DNA from: Pelagophyceae sp. CCMP2097
Taxonomy: Eukaryota; Sar; Pelagophyceae
Reading direction: 5' to 3'
NCBI GenBank assembly: GCA_026770575.1
Contig: MU657384.1
Span: 16,134 to 30,129 of the forward strand
DNA length: 13,996 nt
Shown: in pieces, positions 1 through 8,510 of the stretch
Numbering within the stretch: the first letter of the stretch is position 1
Layout: each line of letters opens with the position of its first letter
Program-made: the position numbers and the translations under genes
The notes under the pieces: generated by a model
Seen by the model: only the letters and a program-made list of their open reading frames with translations
The model's database searches: none
What the model was told of the DNA's origin: nothing

Positions 1-374
1 AACTTCTCGGCGTCGTCGGGGAAGATGACCATGGTCGTCGACGCCCTGGCAGACTCACTGGCAACCCGGTACTCCTTGTCGACGAGCGTCTTGTAGTTCA
101 AAAAGGACGCGCCCGACTTGGGGGTTCGCGACTGCTGCTCAGCCCGCAGTCGGCGCGGCGGCGTCGCCGGCCTGGCGGGCTCCGTCGGCGGCAGCGTCGC
201 CGCAGCGTCCGGCGCAGTCGCGCCAATAGGCACACCTCCCGAGGCATCCGCCTGGGACGCTGCCGGCTCCGCTGGACCGGTCTGGCCCGCGGCCAAACCT
301 GCCATGGCGGTCTGCACGGCGGCGGCAATGATGGCGGCCATGCCCTCGGCCGACGTTCCCGGCTCGGCCTGCAT
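1..374 (-). CDS. Partial Ala/Pro-rich protein of unknown function, 5' end only
   Basis: Reading the minus strand from an ATG at 374 gives an open frame of 124 codons that is still open at position 1, so the 3' end lies outside the window. An in-frame TGA lies a short distance upstream of the ATG, which supports this start. The first 35 residues are Ala-rich and could form an amphipathic helix. A Pro/Ala/Thr-rich linker follows to about residue 75, then a basic stretch (PPRRLRAEQQSRTPKSG), then a more ordinary globular-looking part (SFLNYKTLVDKEYR, MVIFPDDAEKF). I do not recognise the family. The low-complexity N-terminus followed by a basic linker could suit a retroelement Gag or a nuclear protein, but nothing here decides it. 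The upstream flank is AT-rich and repetitive. Confidence 0.5.
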   Translation of the reverse strand, partial: MQAEPGTSAEGMAAIIAAAVQTAMAGLAAGQTGPAEPAASQADASGGVPIGATAPDAAATLPPTEPARPATPPRRLRAEQQSRTPKSGASFLNYKTLVDKEYRVASESARASTTMVIFPDDAEK

Positions 375-426
375 GGATTCGTTACGGCCAGTGATCGTCG
401 CCAAAAACAGTCATTCAATCGTCCTC

Positions 427-450
427 AACCGCAATCCGCAAAATGCGGTT
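427..450. repeat. Hairpin with 7-bp arms
   Basis: The arms AACCGCA and TGCGGTT are perfectly complementary around a 10-nt loop. The hairpin lies about 50 nt upstream of the ATG of the minus-strand partial gene, so it could fall in its 5' UTR or promoter. No function is assigned. Confidence 0.4.
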
Positions 451-453
451 AAT

Positions 454-560
454 AATCTATAGATTTGTCATCGTCCCTTTCGCAAACTAAAGACGCCCGT
501 AAACCACAGATTCGACATCTTAAACTATAGATTGTGATGGTCACTTTCTCAAAACTTTGG
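454..560. repeat. Degenerate direct repeat, two copies about 68 nt apart
   Basis: Copy 1 begins at 457 and copy 2 at 525. Both start with CTATAGATT and continue with similar sequence through a CTTTC then CAAA segment. Copy 1 also includes a 12-bp perfect palindrome, AATCTATAGATT, at 454-465. The repeat lies in the AT-rich flank upstream of the left-edge gene. It could be an old tandem duplication or part of a mobile-element end. Confidence 0.45.
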
Positions 561-574
561 ATCCACAAAATAAC

Positions 575-627
575 TTTATTTATTTATTTATTTATTATTT
601 ATTATTTATTATTTTATTTATTTTTAG
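575..627. repeat. TTTA/TTA microsatellite
   Basis: About 50 nt consist of TTTA and TTA units with no G or C until the last bases. It is a simple-sequence tract between the left-edge gene and the protease gene. An A-box-like motif follows within 25 nt, which fits a SINE tail or a slippage-prone tract. Confidence 0.8.
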
Positions 628-639
628 TCTAGCTGAACA

Positions 640-672
640 TCAATCTTAGCTCAGGGGTTAAAACGCACTCCC
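640..672 (+). repeat. tRNA A-box-like relic (possible SINE head)
   Basis: The segment TTAGCTCAGGGGTTAAAACG at 646-665 resembles the D-arm and A box of a tRNA (TAGCTCAGNGGTTAGAGCG). No B box follows at the expected distance, so this is not an intact tRNA gene. A tRNA-derived SINE fragment is the simplest reading. The adjacent TTTA microsatellite is consistent with this. Confidence 0.3.
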
Positions 673-1050
673 GGAGGAAAGGACCCAGGCCCTGCCTGGG
701 CCGATACGCGGTACATCCACATTCCGGCTGCGCACGATTACACCCTCGACGCCATCGCACCCCAACCATGGCGCTCCCGACAGCGCGACCAAAGAGCCAT
801 AGTGTTAGCCTCCCTTCCTTTCACGAGGGGGTCGCGCGACATCTGTCGCGAGAACGACCCTCGTCGGCATGGCATCCGAGCCATCTCGCTCGGGTGACTG
901 ACTTTGTCACCGCGAAGGCGGATATACCCTATTGGGCCAGCCCCACCCAGGGTGGATATTAAGCAAGCAAGCAACTGTGCAATCTGTAGATTGCCTCAAT
1001 CCACAATTTGGGTCTCTCAGATCCAGCACTCTGCGGTGGAGGGTCGGATC
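673..1050. other. Intergenic region with dispersed-repeat fragment
   Basis: I see no convincing gene here. A 7-bp-arm hairpin (CGCGACA, TC, TGTCGCG) lies at 835-850. The 13-mer GCATGGCATCCGA at 867-879 recurs exactly at 7054-7066 with a similar following sequence, which marks a dispersed repeat. A near-palindrome with arms CAATCT and AGATTG lies near 980. The region is downstream of the protease gene on the minus strand. Confidence 0.5.
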
Positions 1051-1051
1051 C

Positions 1052-2421
1052 TTACTCGTCGCGTGGGCGCTTCGTGCCGCGGGCGGTCCGGGAGGAGCCC
1101 CGGGTGGCGCCATGGACCGCGGGCCGCTTGCTCGGTGGGACTCGTAGGTCGGCCGGGGCTGCTCTTTGTTTGGTGGTGGTCTTGGCCGCTTTGTTGGGTC
1201 TGGCCGCCTTGGCGGCGGCCTTGTCGGCCTTGGCGGCCTTGGCGGCGTTCTGCTTGGCCTGCTTTGCGGCGGCGGCCATGGCAGCCGCGGCAGCTGCTGC
1301 AGCCGCGCGGGCATCGGCCTGTGCGGCGGCGAGGACCGCCGCTTCGGTGGCTTCACGATGGCGGCGGCACTGAGTTCCCTGACGAAGGTGGCTCGGTGCG
1401 CCGTCGCCTCCTTCGGGAGATTGCTCACCATGGCCAGCCTGCGGACCCGCGGGCGCGCCGATGCCACTGCCGCGGGGCCCCCGTCGAGGTCCAGGGACTG
1501 CACGAGTACCGCGACGGCGCGGAGCGTGGTCAGGAGCAGCTTCGACGTCGGCACCGCCAGCTCCGCCGGTGCTTTCTTCAGCGGCGCCAGCGGCGCCAGC
1601 GGCGTCGGCGCCTCCAGCGGCGTCGGCGTCTGCTTTGGCTGCAGCGAGTGCGACGTCGGCGCAGGCGTCGAAGCCGGCGGCTTCGACGTCGGCACCGCCG
1701 GCGCCTCCTTCAGTGCCGCCGCCGTCTTCCGCGGCGGCGGCGTCTTCCGCGGCGACGGCGGCTTCTTCCGCGGCGGCGGCGTTTTCCGCGGCGCTGTCGG
1801 TGCCGCCTTTGGCGGTGCCGAAGCCGGCGACGCCGGCTTTTCCTTGTGTGGCACCAGCAGCGGCGGCGCGCGCACCTCGACGGGCTCAAAGTGCGCGTCG
1901 AGCTCGATGGGCTCGCCGTGCGGAATCAGCTCATTGTAGTGGCTGCCGTCGTAGACGAGGTAGACGATGGGCCGGTGGCCCACGGAGTCCCGCACCGCGG
2001 AACCATCGCTGCGCGCGGGGACACGCGTGACGAGCTTCAACGAGTAATCGCCGTCGGCGGTGTCCGACCGCTCATAGATGTGGATCCAAACGTCGTACAA
2101 GTACGCAATGACGGCGACCTCGATGGAGCCGCCCCAGCCTGTGGCCATTTCGCGAAGCTGCGGAGCGGACAAGGACGTTACGACGCCCAGCTTCAAAAGG
2201 CTGGAGGCGATCGCGTGGAAGAAGCAGAGGCCGTCGGGGGCGTGCTTCACGACGTCTCCTCCCCGGAGAAACACGCCCAGGTCCTTGCGCTTCTCCTCGA
2301 GATCATCGAGCAGCGTGCCCTTGTGCGCGTCTCGGGCCTCGGTGTACCAGGGGCACGACGCACGTGCGTGCTTGCGGCCGCACGCGGCGCAGCAGAGCAT
2401 GACGATGGATAAGAAAGACAT
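1052..2421 (-). CDS. OTU-like cysteine protease with Pro/Lys-rich tail
   Basis: Probable deubiquitinase-type protein that would hydrolyse ubiquitin linkages. The minus-strand ATG at 2421 opens a long frame. Residues 11-23 form C-x2-C-x3-H-x4-C, close to a zinc knuckle. The OTU-like core spans about residues 50-170. The motif APDGLCFFHAIA carries the likely catalytic Asp63 and Cys66, and YDGSHYNEL carries the likely catalytic His161. A typical WGG plus hydrophobic strand block (WGGSIEVAVIAYLYDVWIHI) lies between them. The spacing from Cys66 to that block is shorter than I expect for OTU domains, by roughly 30 residues. Residues 185-290 are Pro/Lys-rich and probably disordered. Unspliced, the frame runs to 907 (504 aa) with an unlikely Arg/Pro tail. 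Removing 1319-1356 as a 38-nt GT-AG intron joins it to a Lys/Ala-rich frame ending TKRPRDE at 1052, giving 443 aa. The core identity is fairly sure; the splice and activity are inference. Confidence 0.65.
1319..1356 (-). other. Candidate 38-nt intron in the OTU-like gene
   Basis: On the minus strand the segment begins GTGAAG and ends CACAG, and the next exon starts with G, as at every acceptor in the GDI gene of this window. Its removal is phase-neutral at both ends and changes frame from an Arg/Pro-rich shadow-like tail to an Ala/Lys helix-like tail with a clean stop. It is shorter than the GDI introns (shortest 46 nt), so a frameshift or sequence error is the alternative. Confidence 0.4.
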
Positions 2422-2835
2422 CGCAGCACGGGCGCGCGTGGCACTGGCAGTGGCAGTTCGGGCGAGCCTTCGGTCGGGGCGGGAATTCGAATCGTGTCCG
2501 CTCCAATATCGCTAAAGCTCGTCAACTATGGAGCTGCCTCGCCTCGGCCGACGGCCTTCCCCGAGCCGGCAGGCGAGGTCTGGCGGCGGCGCGCGCACGC
2601 GCGGTACGTCCCGGCCGCGGAACCGGCTTCTTATCGGATGAGGCTGACCGCATCGCGAAGTTAGAGCGCTTCAGGCGACCCCAACTTCGGACACACCGAA
2701 AACAACACGCGCGCCTCCAGGGGAAAGAAGGCTCGACATTCTGGGGTATACAGGTCGTGGCGCGCCCGTCGCGACACTCCTGGTCCCAGGGGGCGTCGGT
2801 GCGCGGCTGGGCAGTGCCTCCTAGTTCGGAGTTTG
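2422..2835. other. GC-rich 5' flank of the OTU-like gene
   Basis: No supported gene. An open minus-strand frame at 2522-2842 is Arg-rich with no recognisable domain and looks like chance in GC-rich DNA. The region probably holds the promoter and 5' UTR of the OTU-like gene, but I see no clear TATA or CCAAT box. Confidence 0.4.
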
Positions 2836-2880
2836 AGAGCAAAAAACGGAGTTCGATCCGCTAACCGGAGCTAAGTCCGG
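2836..2880 (-). repeat. Compressed tRNA-like relic with T-run
   Basis: Read on the minus strand, TTAGCTCCGGTTAGCGG resembles a tRNA A box. It is followed at once by ATCGAACTCC, a B-box-like motif, and then TTTTTT, a pol III-type terminator. The arms are too close together for a tRNA. It may be a deleted SINE head. Confidence 0.25.
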
Positions 2881-2965
2881 TAAGGCCTTTTACACAAGCG
2901 GCTTAAAATTTATTCAGCGATTTCGGCTCGCTGCGCTCGAAAAGCGCGTCTACTACAACATTAGA

Positions 2966-3118
2966 CATGTTCACTTTATTTAACTTGTTCAGAACTCGTT
3001 CAGAAAATGGCAAATACACAGTTCAGAACAGTTCTGAACTGGTTAAAAAGGCCGAAATATGAACTCAGAGTTCAGTTTAACCAGTTCAGAACTTGTTCAG
3101 AACTGATCTGAACTGAGA
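2966..3118. repeat. GTTCAGAAC palindrome cluster with long hairpin
   Basis: The motifs GTTCAGAAC, GTTCTGAAC and close variants occur many times in about 150 nt. Bases 3030-3047 (AGTTCTGAACTGGTTAAA) are the exact reverse complement of 3076-3093, with a 28-nt loop, and the pairing extends outward to about 28 bp with one gap and a mismatch. This is a strong foldback in otherwise AT-rich intergenic DNA. It may be a foldback element or a protein-binding cluster. Confidence 0.7.
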
Positions 3119-3194
3119 AAACCCGCAAATGTGGCTGACTCAATTGTTCGAAAAATAAAAATAAATTTAGTGAGGCTTTGTTCAAATCCAGATC

Positions 3195-3275
3195 AGGCTC
3201 GAAATGCCGCCGATGGGGTTCGAACCGGCTCACCTAGATTTCGATGGGACGTGACTGCAATCGCCAAAATAAAGT
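3195..3275 (-). repeat. tRNA-like relic with B box (possible SINE head)
   Basis: GGTTCGAACC at 3217-3226 is a perfect pol III B-box core (palindromic, so strand is ambiguous). On the minus strand it is preceded by TGCAGTCACGTCCCATCG, a spacing that resembles a degenerate tRNA body, and it is followed by CCATCGGCGGCA. No full cloverleaf is convincing. A similar order (TGCAGTCA then a B box) occurs on the minus strand near 8447-8500, supporting a dispersed tRNA-derived family. Confidence 0.35.
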
Positions 3276-3298
3276 GAACCTGTCTATTGTAAGTAGAG

Positions 3299-3318
3299 AC
3301 TATAATAATAATAATAAT
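3299..3318. repeat. Short AAT/ATA microsatellite
   Basis: Five or six tandem ATA units lie in the intergenic gap. Nothing else is supported between here and the decayed gene that starts at 3471. Confidence 0.6.
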
Positions 3319-3470
3319 TTAGGAATCACAGGGCGGCGGGCCCCGAAGGACTTATCCCTGGCGGAGTCGGCTCAACCAACTTAGCACGTGCATGAAAAAT
3401 ATTGAAAAGGAAGCAATATATAATGGCATCAACACAAGGGGGAGAGTCATCCCCAAGGATGAAATCAACC

Positions 3471-6190
3471 TTAGCCGCATCCGAACGGGATGGGAAGGAT
3501 GAGATACGTGCTCCTACATACTACTCGGACGGCCGCCCCGAAGGTGTCGCGGCGGCCACGCTGGGCGGCCGGCGTGCGTCGGCGGCGCTCGTGGTGCTCC
3601 GTGATGCCGGCTGCCACCTTGTTGTCCTGGAGCATGAGGATCGCGTTGCATTGGCACTCGACGTTTCTCTTTTTGTCTCGGATGCACGCGTACCGCCGCT
3701 TAAGTCGCTTTTTCAGCGCGTGGATGGACTCGGCGGCGTCCTCGCACATGATGCCGCAGCAAAATCACTTGGCCGCAAAGGCCGGTTGCTCTGTCTCGAG
3801 CACGTGCGTCTTCAGCGAGACGTTGCGGCCCACAAACGTCGCGCGGAACGCGACGCCGTAGTCCTTGCACGCGCCCTTGAGCATCTCAACCTCCTCGAAG
3901 GCGAGCATGCGCGACGGGCGCAGGAGCGCGTGCACGATGGCGAGGCGGCGCCAGAGGCAGACGTGCTTCTTGACGATCTCGAGCGCGAGCGGCTTGGAAG
4001 CGTCCGGCATGGCGTCTACGACGGACATGCCGAGCTGCTTCGCGTTGTAGAGGCACGCTTTGGCGTGCTCGCCGACGAACGAGCTTGAGTGGAAGGCGCA
4101 TCGGTCGGCACCTTCCCTGACCAAGCCGCCTTCCGCCGCGATTTCTGCGACGCCCGCGGCCGTCTTCTGCGCGCACAGCGCCGTGATCTTGGTCGTTTTG
4201 GCGGCGATCTTGGCGTCGAGCGTCGCCAGCTTGTCGGCGGCCTCGGCCTGCTCGGCCGCGGCGCCCTTCTTGAACTCCCACAGCTGCTTGGCCTTGTCGT
4301 GCGAGGCGCGCGAAACTCCGTCCCGCTCCATTTGCAGAGAATGCACCGACGTCGGCTGGCACGCCGACATGGTCATACCCTGCGAAAGGCAGCCCTGAAA
4401 AAGGCGCCGCGCCTCGGTCTCGTACTCGGCCTTGTTGGTCTTGGCGCACACGACGCGCGCCTCTAAAACCTTCTTCTCTGCGCGGTCCGGGTCGACCTCG
4501 GCTTCGGCTTCAGCGAGCGCCGTCAGCAGGGCGACCTGCTCTTGCGTCAGCCCGCCGAGCTTGCCGCGGATCTCCGTGAGGAATTCTTCCCAGCACAGGC
4601 ACCACTGGCCGAGGAATCAGTGCAGGATGAGCGGCGCGGTCTGCTTGAGCGGGATGTTGTTCCCAGGGGCCGACTTGGTCACGCTGCCGTGGCGCTTGCC
4701 GGTGTCCTTCCGGTCGTCGGCCTGGAAGGCCGTCAAGTTGGACTTGAACGAGTCGGCCGTGCGCTTGTTCGCGCCGCTTGCCGCGCCGTCGCTATTTCCT
4801 CTGACGTTGCGTGACACCAAATGCACGGATTCTTCGCGGCCGCGCCTTGGTGCCCCCCCAGTTCCGCCAGGTACGCGTAGTCGCCCGACTTAAACACCTT
4901 GATCGCCATGGCGATGACGTTGTGGGCCTCGTCGACGATCTCGACGCGCTCGTCGAAACGGTACCAACCCGCCTGGAGGCTCGACGAGTCCGCAATGTCA
5001 CTAAACCAGCCGACGCCGACGCCCGACCGCACGCATGTCGGCCTTTGATAAGACCGCCGACCCAGGAATAGTCTTGGCCACCGTCGTGCCGCCCGACGCG
5101 AACACGACGACCATCGAGGTCTGCAGCGCCGCCAGGTCCGGGTTGATCTCCTTGAAGAGCACCGTCAGGTTCGCGTGGTTGTCGGGCGCGCCCAGCATCT
5201 CGAGGATCAGGTTGAAGTTGAGCGGCGAGTTCGGGGCCCGTCGGTTCGCGATGGTCGCGCCCTCCTTGAACGAGTCGTCGCCCTTGTCACCGAGCGACTT
5301 GATGACCAAAATGCCGTTGGGTGGGTGCTTCATCGGCGACGGAGCCGCGTCGTCCGCTTCTTAACAAGCGGCAAATGACTTGTACTGGTAGAACTTGCCC
5401 TCCTTCTTGAGCGTCGCAATGTCGGGCGCCTCGAACTGCGCAGTCTCTTGTAGCGCCGCAAGGTCGATGGGCGAGTGGCCCAGGACCTTAAACTCGACGA
5501 TACTGTCGATGCCGAGCGAGGAAATGTCCTTCTCGATGCCTTGACAAGGCTGGACACGAACCAGTACGTCGTGGCCTTCAAAACGCCTTTGTTGGTCATC
5601 ATCTCCGCGTCGCCGTAGACGATGGGCACCTCGAGCGCGCGCATTTTAATGCCGTCGCGCAGGTCCCTCTCCTTCGGCAGCAGCGCGACGCCGAGCGAGT
5701 CGAGCAAGATGCTCTGAATCGCGCGGTACTGGCTAAACGTGAGGTTCGCATCGCACAAGAGGCGCTCTCCGGTGCCCACGTCGAGGCGCTTGTATATCTT
5801 GATGTGCGCGTGTTCAGCGGCCTTCTCGAGCGCGTCCGGCTCGACATGAGCGAGGGCGGTGAGCGCGGAGACCAAGTCGCCGTCTGTCACATGCTTTAAG
5901 CCGCGGAAACGTTCTTGCCGAGGTTCGTCAGCGACCGCCTGGACTGCTTGCCAGACCACCTATGTATATACCAAGTCTTGGCGGGTTAGACGGCAGGACG
6001 ACTCACATCGTCATACGGAAGTAGGTCCGCTTTTTGTCGTTCCGTGGACACATGGGGACCTCGAGCACGGTTGCGCCGTCCTCCGTGTACCGCTCCTTTC
6101 GACACGCGAGGTTATAGAGCGCAGAGTCGCCCGTCTTGCAGAGTGGGCCGTCGTACTCGAGGTCGACGACGCTTGCACCCTGTGGTTTTC
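3471..6190 (-). pseudogene. Decayed transposon-type gene of an unassigned family
   Basis: On the minus strand, coding-like segments run in order from about 6170 to about 3530 but are broken. Stops in frame: TAA at 5361-5363, TGA at 4617-4619, TGA at 3765-3767. Frame changes occur near 5543, near 5030 and between about 4770 and 4826, and another break near 5960-6010 may be a small intron (GTGAGT, then ACATAG) with wrong phase. Joined, the parts give one protein of roughly 850 residues. Landmarks: a helical N-terminal part (DANLTFSQYRAIQSIL), LGDKGDDS, FKSGDYAYLAELGGHQG followed by PCIWC, a coiled-coil-like Ala/Lys/Glu stretch coded at 4180-4300, and EDAAESIHALKKRLKRRYA near the C-terminus. From memory, this motif order resembles a repetitive family in invertebrate and protist genomes thought to be mobile-element proteins; I cannot name it. 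No catalytic triad is identified. Confidence 0.6.
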
Positions 6191-6223
6191 AGCATGACTT
6201 TCAATCCAGTAGTCATAAAGATT

Positions 6224-7246
6224 AAAGTTATCTAAATTTTAAGTGAGCTGGGTTTTAAACTCAGTTTTAAGCGCAAAAGTCAAAAGTTATCTAAATTTTA
6301 ACTTTTAAGTCAAAAATGATGTTAGCTGCTTAAAGGCGATTTTATCAAGTCTATTTTCATGATGCCGAAGTGACATTATCGCGGCTGACTGGCCTATCGT
6401 GGGGAACGCCCTCCGGCGGCTCCACGGCGGCGACTGGGTCCCATATAGGTCGTGTTTGAAGCGAAAGCGCTGCCGCGTTGCGACGGGGGAGCCTTACAAC
6501 CGCGGCGCAGCGCGCCAAGCGCGGCGCCGGCGTTGCATTCGCTTCATACTGCGACGGCGGGGCGGGCCCGGCGGGGGCGATACCGGCAGAAGTTTCGAGC
6601 GAAAGTGCCGCCGGGCCGCCTTGTTATCGACCTGAGAGGGAAAAGCATACAAAAACGCCGACGCTCAAACCTCGGCCGGCGGGCCCACAGCCGGGCGCGG
6701 GTGTCGGAAGCGACGGGCCCACGAAGCCACGGGCGGCGGCGCCGCCGCGACGCGGCTGTCGGGACCACCATTCTTTACGCGTGCAGCGACGCGCTCCACG
6801 ACGCGGCCCCGTTGAAAAATTGAGCCGAACTTCGAGACAGCGCACCGGAAGGCGGCGGGGGCGCCTCGCCGCCGGAGCTGCGCGCGGCGGCGACGCCATG
6901 GAAACCGAACGAGCCGACCACTTTTACAGTAAGCGGCGCTCCGCGCCAGCGACCCCGGCTGTGCCTTTCGTTCAAACTTCACCGCGCGGCGCGGGTATCA
7001 GCGCGGGCGCCGGCACCGGCGCGGGCATCGGCGCGGGCGGCATTCGACCATATGCATGGCATCCGACCTCTCATCGCGCGAGTGACTCGCTGAACTCACT
7101 TAAAATCCGAGCAAAACTCAGTTTTAAATAGGCCCACTTAAAGGCTCAGAGAGAGAGGTATTTTAAATAAGCCCTCTTAAAATTTAGATAACTCCTCCAT
7201 TTCCAGCTCTAAAGGCCGCTTAAAGCTTTAAAATTTAGATAACTTT
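6224..7246. mobile_element. Candidate non-autonomous inverted-repeat element
   Basis: The 19-mer AAAGTTATCTAAATTTTAA occurs at 6224-6242 and 6283-6301, and its reverse complement occurs at 7228-7246, with a 17-nt version at 7177-7193. These AT-rich inverted arms bound a GC-rich interior of about 750 nt with no credible gene. The arms share other pieces (AAACTCAGTTTTAA at 6257 and 7114 as direct copies). I see no target-site duplication beside the outer arms, so the exact ends are uncertain. A MITE-like or foldback element is the best reading. It sits between two same-strand coding-like regions and may have split one gene. Confidence 0.5.
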
Positions 7247-7955
7247 CAGCTTAACGAAGAATGGAGAAAGACGAACCTCCGCCGTCCGAGAGGTCTTTCG
7301 TTCGCCCCGAGTTCGCTTGGTCGCCTCGTTCATGTCCTCCTCCGAGGCCGAGGCAGAGTCGTACTCCGAGTCGTTATTGACGTCGTAGTTGACGTCCGAG
7401 TCCGATTCGTCCTCCCAGCAGTCGTCCGTCACGGTGCCGTCCGCCTCCTGCAGCACCGGCGGAGGAACAACCGCGCGCGCGGGCCGTCGCACGCGGCCCT
7501 CGAGCTGGTCGAGCAGCGGGTGGGTCGGCGCGGGGCCCGCGCACGCCCACGAGATCTGCTGGTTCTTGGTTTCGTTCTTGCCGTGCGTCAAGTCGCGCCG
7601 CGTGATGCCTTGGCGGATGAGTTTCGTGGCACCGATGCGCTGGTGGCCGCCCTTGCCGCCCTTGCCGATCAGCTTAGCCTCGAGCGCGCAGGCGTGGAAA
7701 TCGTGGAGCTTCATGCCGAGCGCCTCGGCCCACGACGTGTTCGGGAACCTGGCCACAAACTTCGGGTCAGGGTTCAAGGCGTACCACCAGGAAGGGTGAT
7801 GCAGCGCCATGTGGGCGATCAGGCGCGCCGGGTCCGCGAATGCGCGCCTAAGATTAAGAGCGCTCAAAGACCCCTCGTCGCGGGCGCACACGCCCAGGGA
7901 ATGTCTCTTGATAAAATGTCCAAACGGCCTCCACCTTAAGTATCGACCGGCTCAA
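7235..7955 (-). pseudogene. Unrecognised open frame, possibly 5' part of the decayed gene
   Basis: The minus-strand frame is open from about 7955 to the stop at 7235-7237, and the track with coding character begins near 7930 (RPFGHFIKRHSLGVCARDEG). There is no good ATG at its start, so an upstream exon is missing or the copy is broken. Middle segments look globular (HHPSWWYALNPDPKFVARFP; WAEALGMKLHDFHACALEAK; IRQGITRRDLTHGKNE). The end is an acidic Asp/Ser/Glu-rich region followed by a basic stretch. The stop lies inside the right arm of the 6224-7246 inverted-repeat element, so the natural 3' end was probably lost there. Same strand and order make it a candidate N-terminal part of the protein decayed at 3471-6190. 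I recognise no domain. Confidence 0.4.
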
Positions 7956-8190
7956 GAGGGTCCACGGTCACCTCCTGGCACACTAAGGTGGAGACCATTC
8001 GACCATTTCAACCCTGCACGGCCCCAGCCGATTTGAAATATAGCCGGTGCTCTCCAGAGGTATGTAGGGCGTCTCTGTCAGATCTTTTCGAGGGCACGGA
8101 GGCGAGCCGCGGTGGGTGCACGGCGCCTCCGCCATCGCTCCCTGAACCGACCCCGTGAGCGCGCACACGAAGAGGCAGAACGTCTGAGGG
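7956..8190. other. Intergenic, nothing recognised
   Basis: Mixed-composition sequence with only short chance open frames and no motif I can support. Confidence 0.4.
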
Positions 8191-8344
8191 GGATTTAAAT
8201 TGATTCTTAATGTATTCTCGGTCTATTCTGAATTGGTACTGGCATCAAATGTCAGACGATATGGAACTGACACGGAATCAATTCAGAATCGATTCAAATG
8301 ACGACCATAACCCATAAATAGAAAAAGAATTGCAAATTCTTGCA

Positions 8345-8412
8345 AAAAGGTAGACTCGAACTCAGACTCATACTAGCACCATTAAACACAATTGAGTCGC
8401 GTCCGACCCAGT
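8345..8412 (-). repeat. tRNA-like relic (possible SINE head)
   Basis: Read on the minus strand from 8412, the order is an A-box-like TAACTGGGTCGGACGCG, a possible anticodon arm, then GAGTTCGAGTC (8353-8363), close to the B box GGTTCGANTCC, with the two boxes spaced as in a tRNA. The stems pair poorly, so it is a relic and not a working tRNA. Confidence 0.35.
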
Positions 8413-8439
8413 TATGTTATTCGGTTCTCTAGTGTGCAT

Positions 8440-8510
8440 CGTTCATCCAGATTCGAACCCGCGTTCCGGCGGGCGAGTCTCGATCAATTACTTGACTGCA
8501 TCTATGATCA
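8440..8510 (-). repeat. Second tRNA-like relic with B box
   Basis: On the minus strand GGGTTCGAATCTGG at 8447-8460 is a near-perfect B box, preceded by TGCAGTCAAGT about 30-45 nt upstream. The same upstream word with one change occurs before the B box at 3217. These look like two members of one tRNA-derived family. Confidence 0.35.

Noticed and set aside
375..640. LTR of a retroelement feeding the left-edge gene
   Set aside because: No second copy, no TG...CA ends and no primer-binding site could be seen in this window.
904..2412. 502-codon plus-strand open frame opposite the OTU-like gene
   Set aside because: It is Arg-rich low complexity with no domain, and lies exactly opposite a minus-strand frame with protease motifs. 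It is a GC-driven shadow.
3765..4619. TGA recoded as tryptophan
   Set aside because: TGG is used for Trp in GDI and the OTU-like gene, and the same decayed gene also has a TAA stop and frameshifts, so simple decay explains the TGA codons.
6478..7131. Long plus-strand open frame inside the inverted-repeat element
   Set aside because: No motif, extreme Arg/Gly/Pro bias, and similar open frames exist on the other strand. No transposase signature.
8345..8412. Functional tRNA gene
   Set aside because: A and B boxes are recognisable but acceptor, D and T stems do not pair well.
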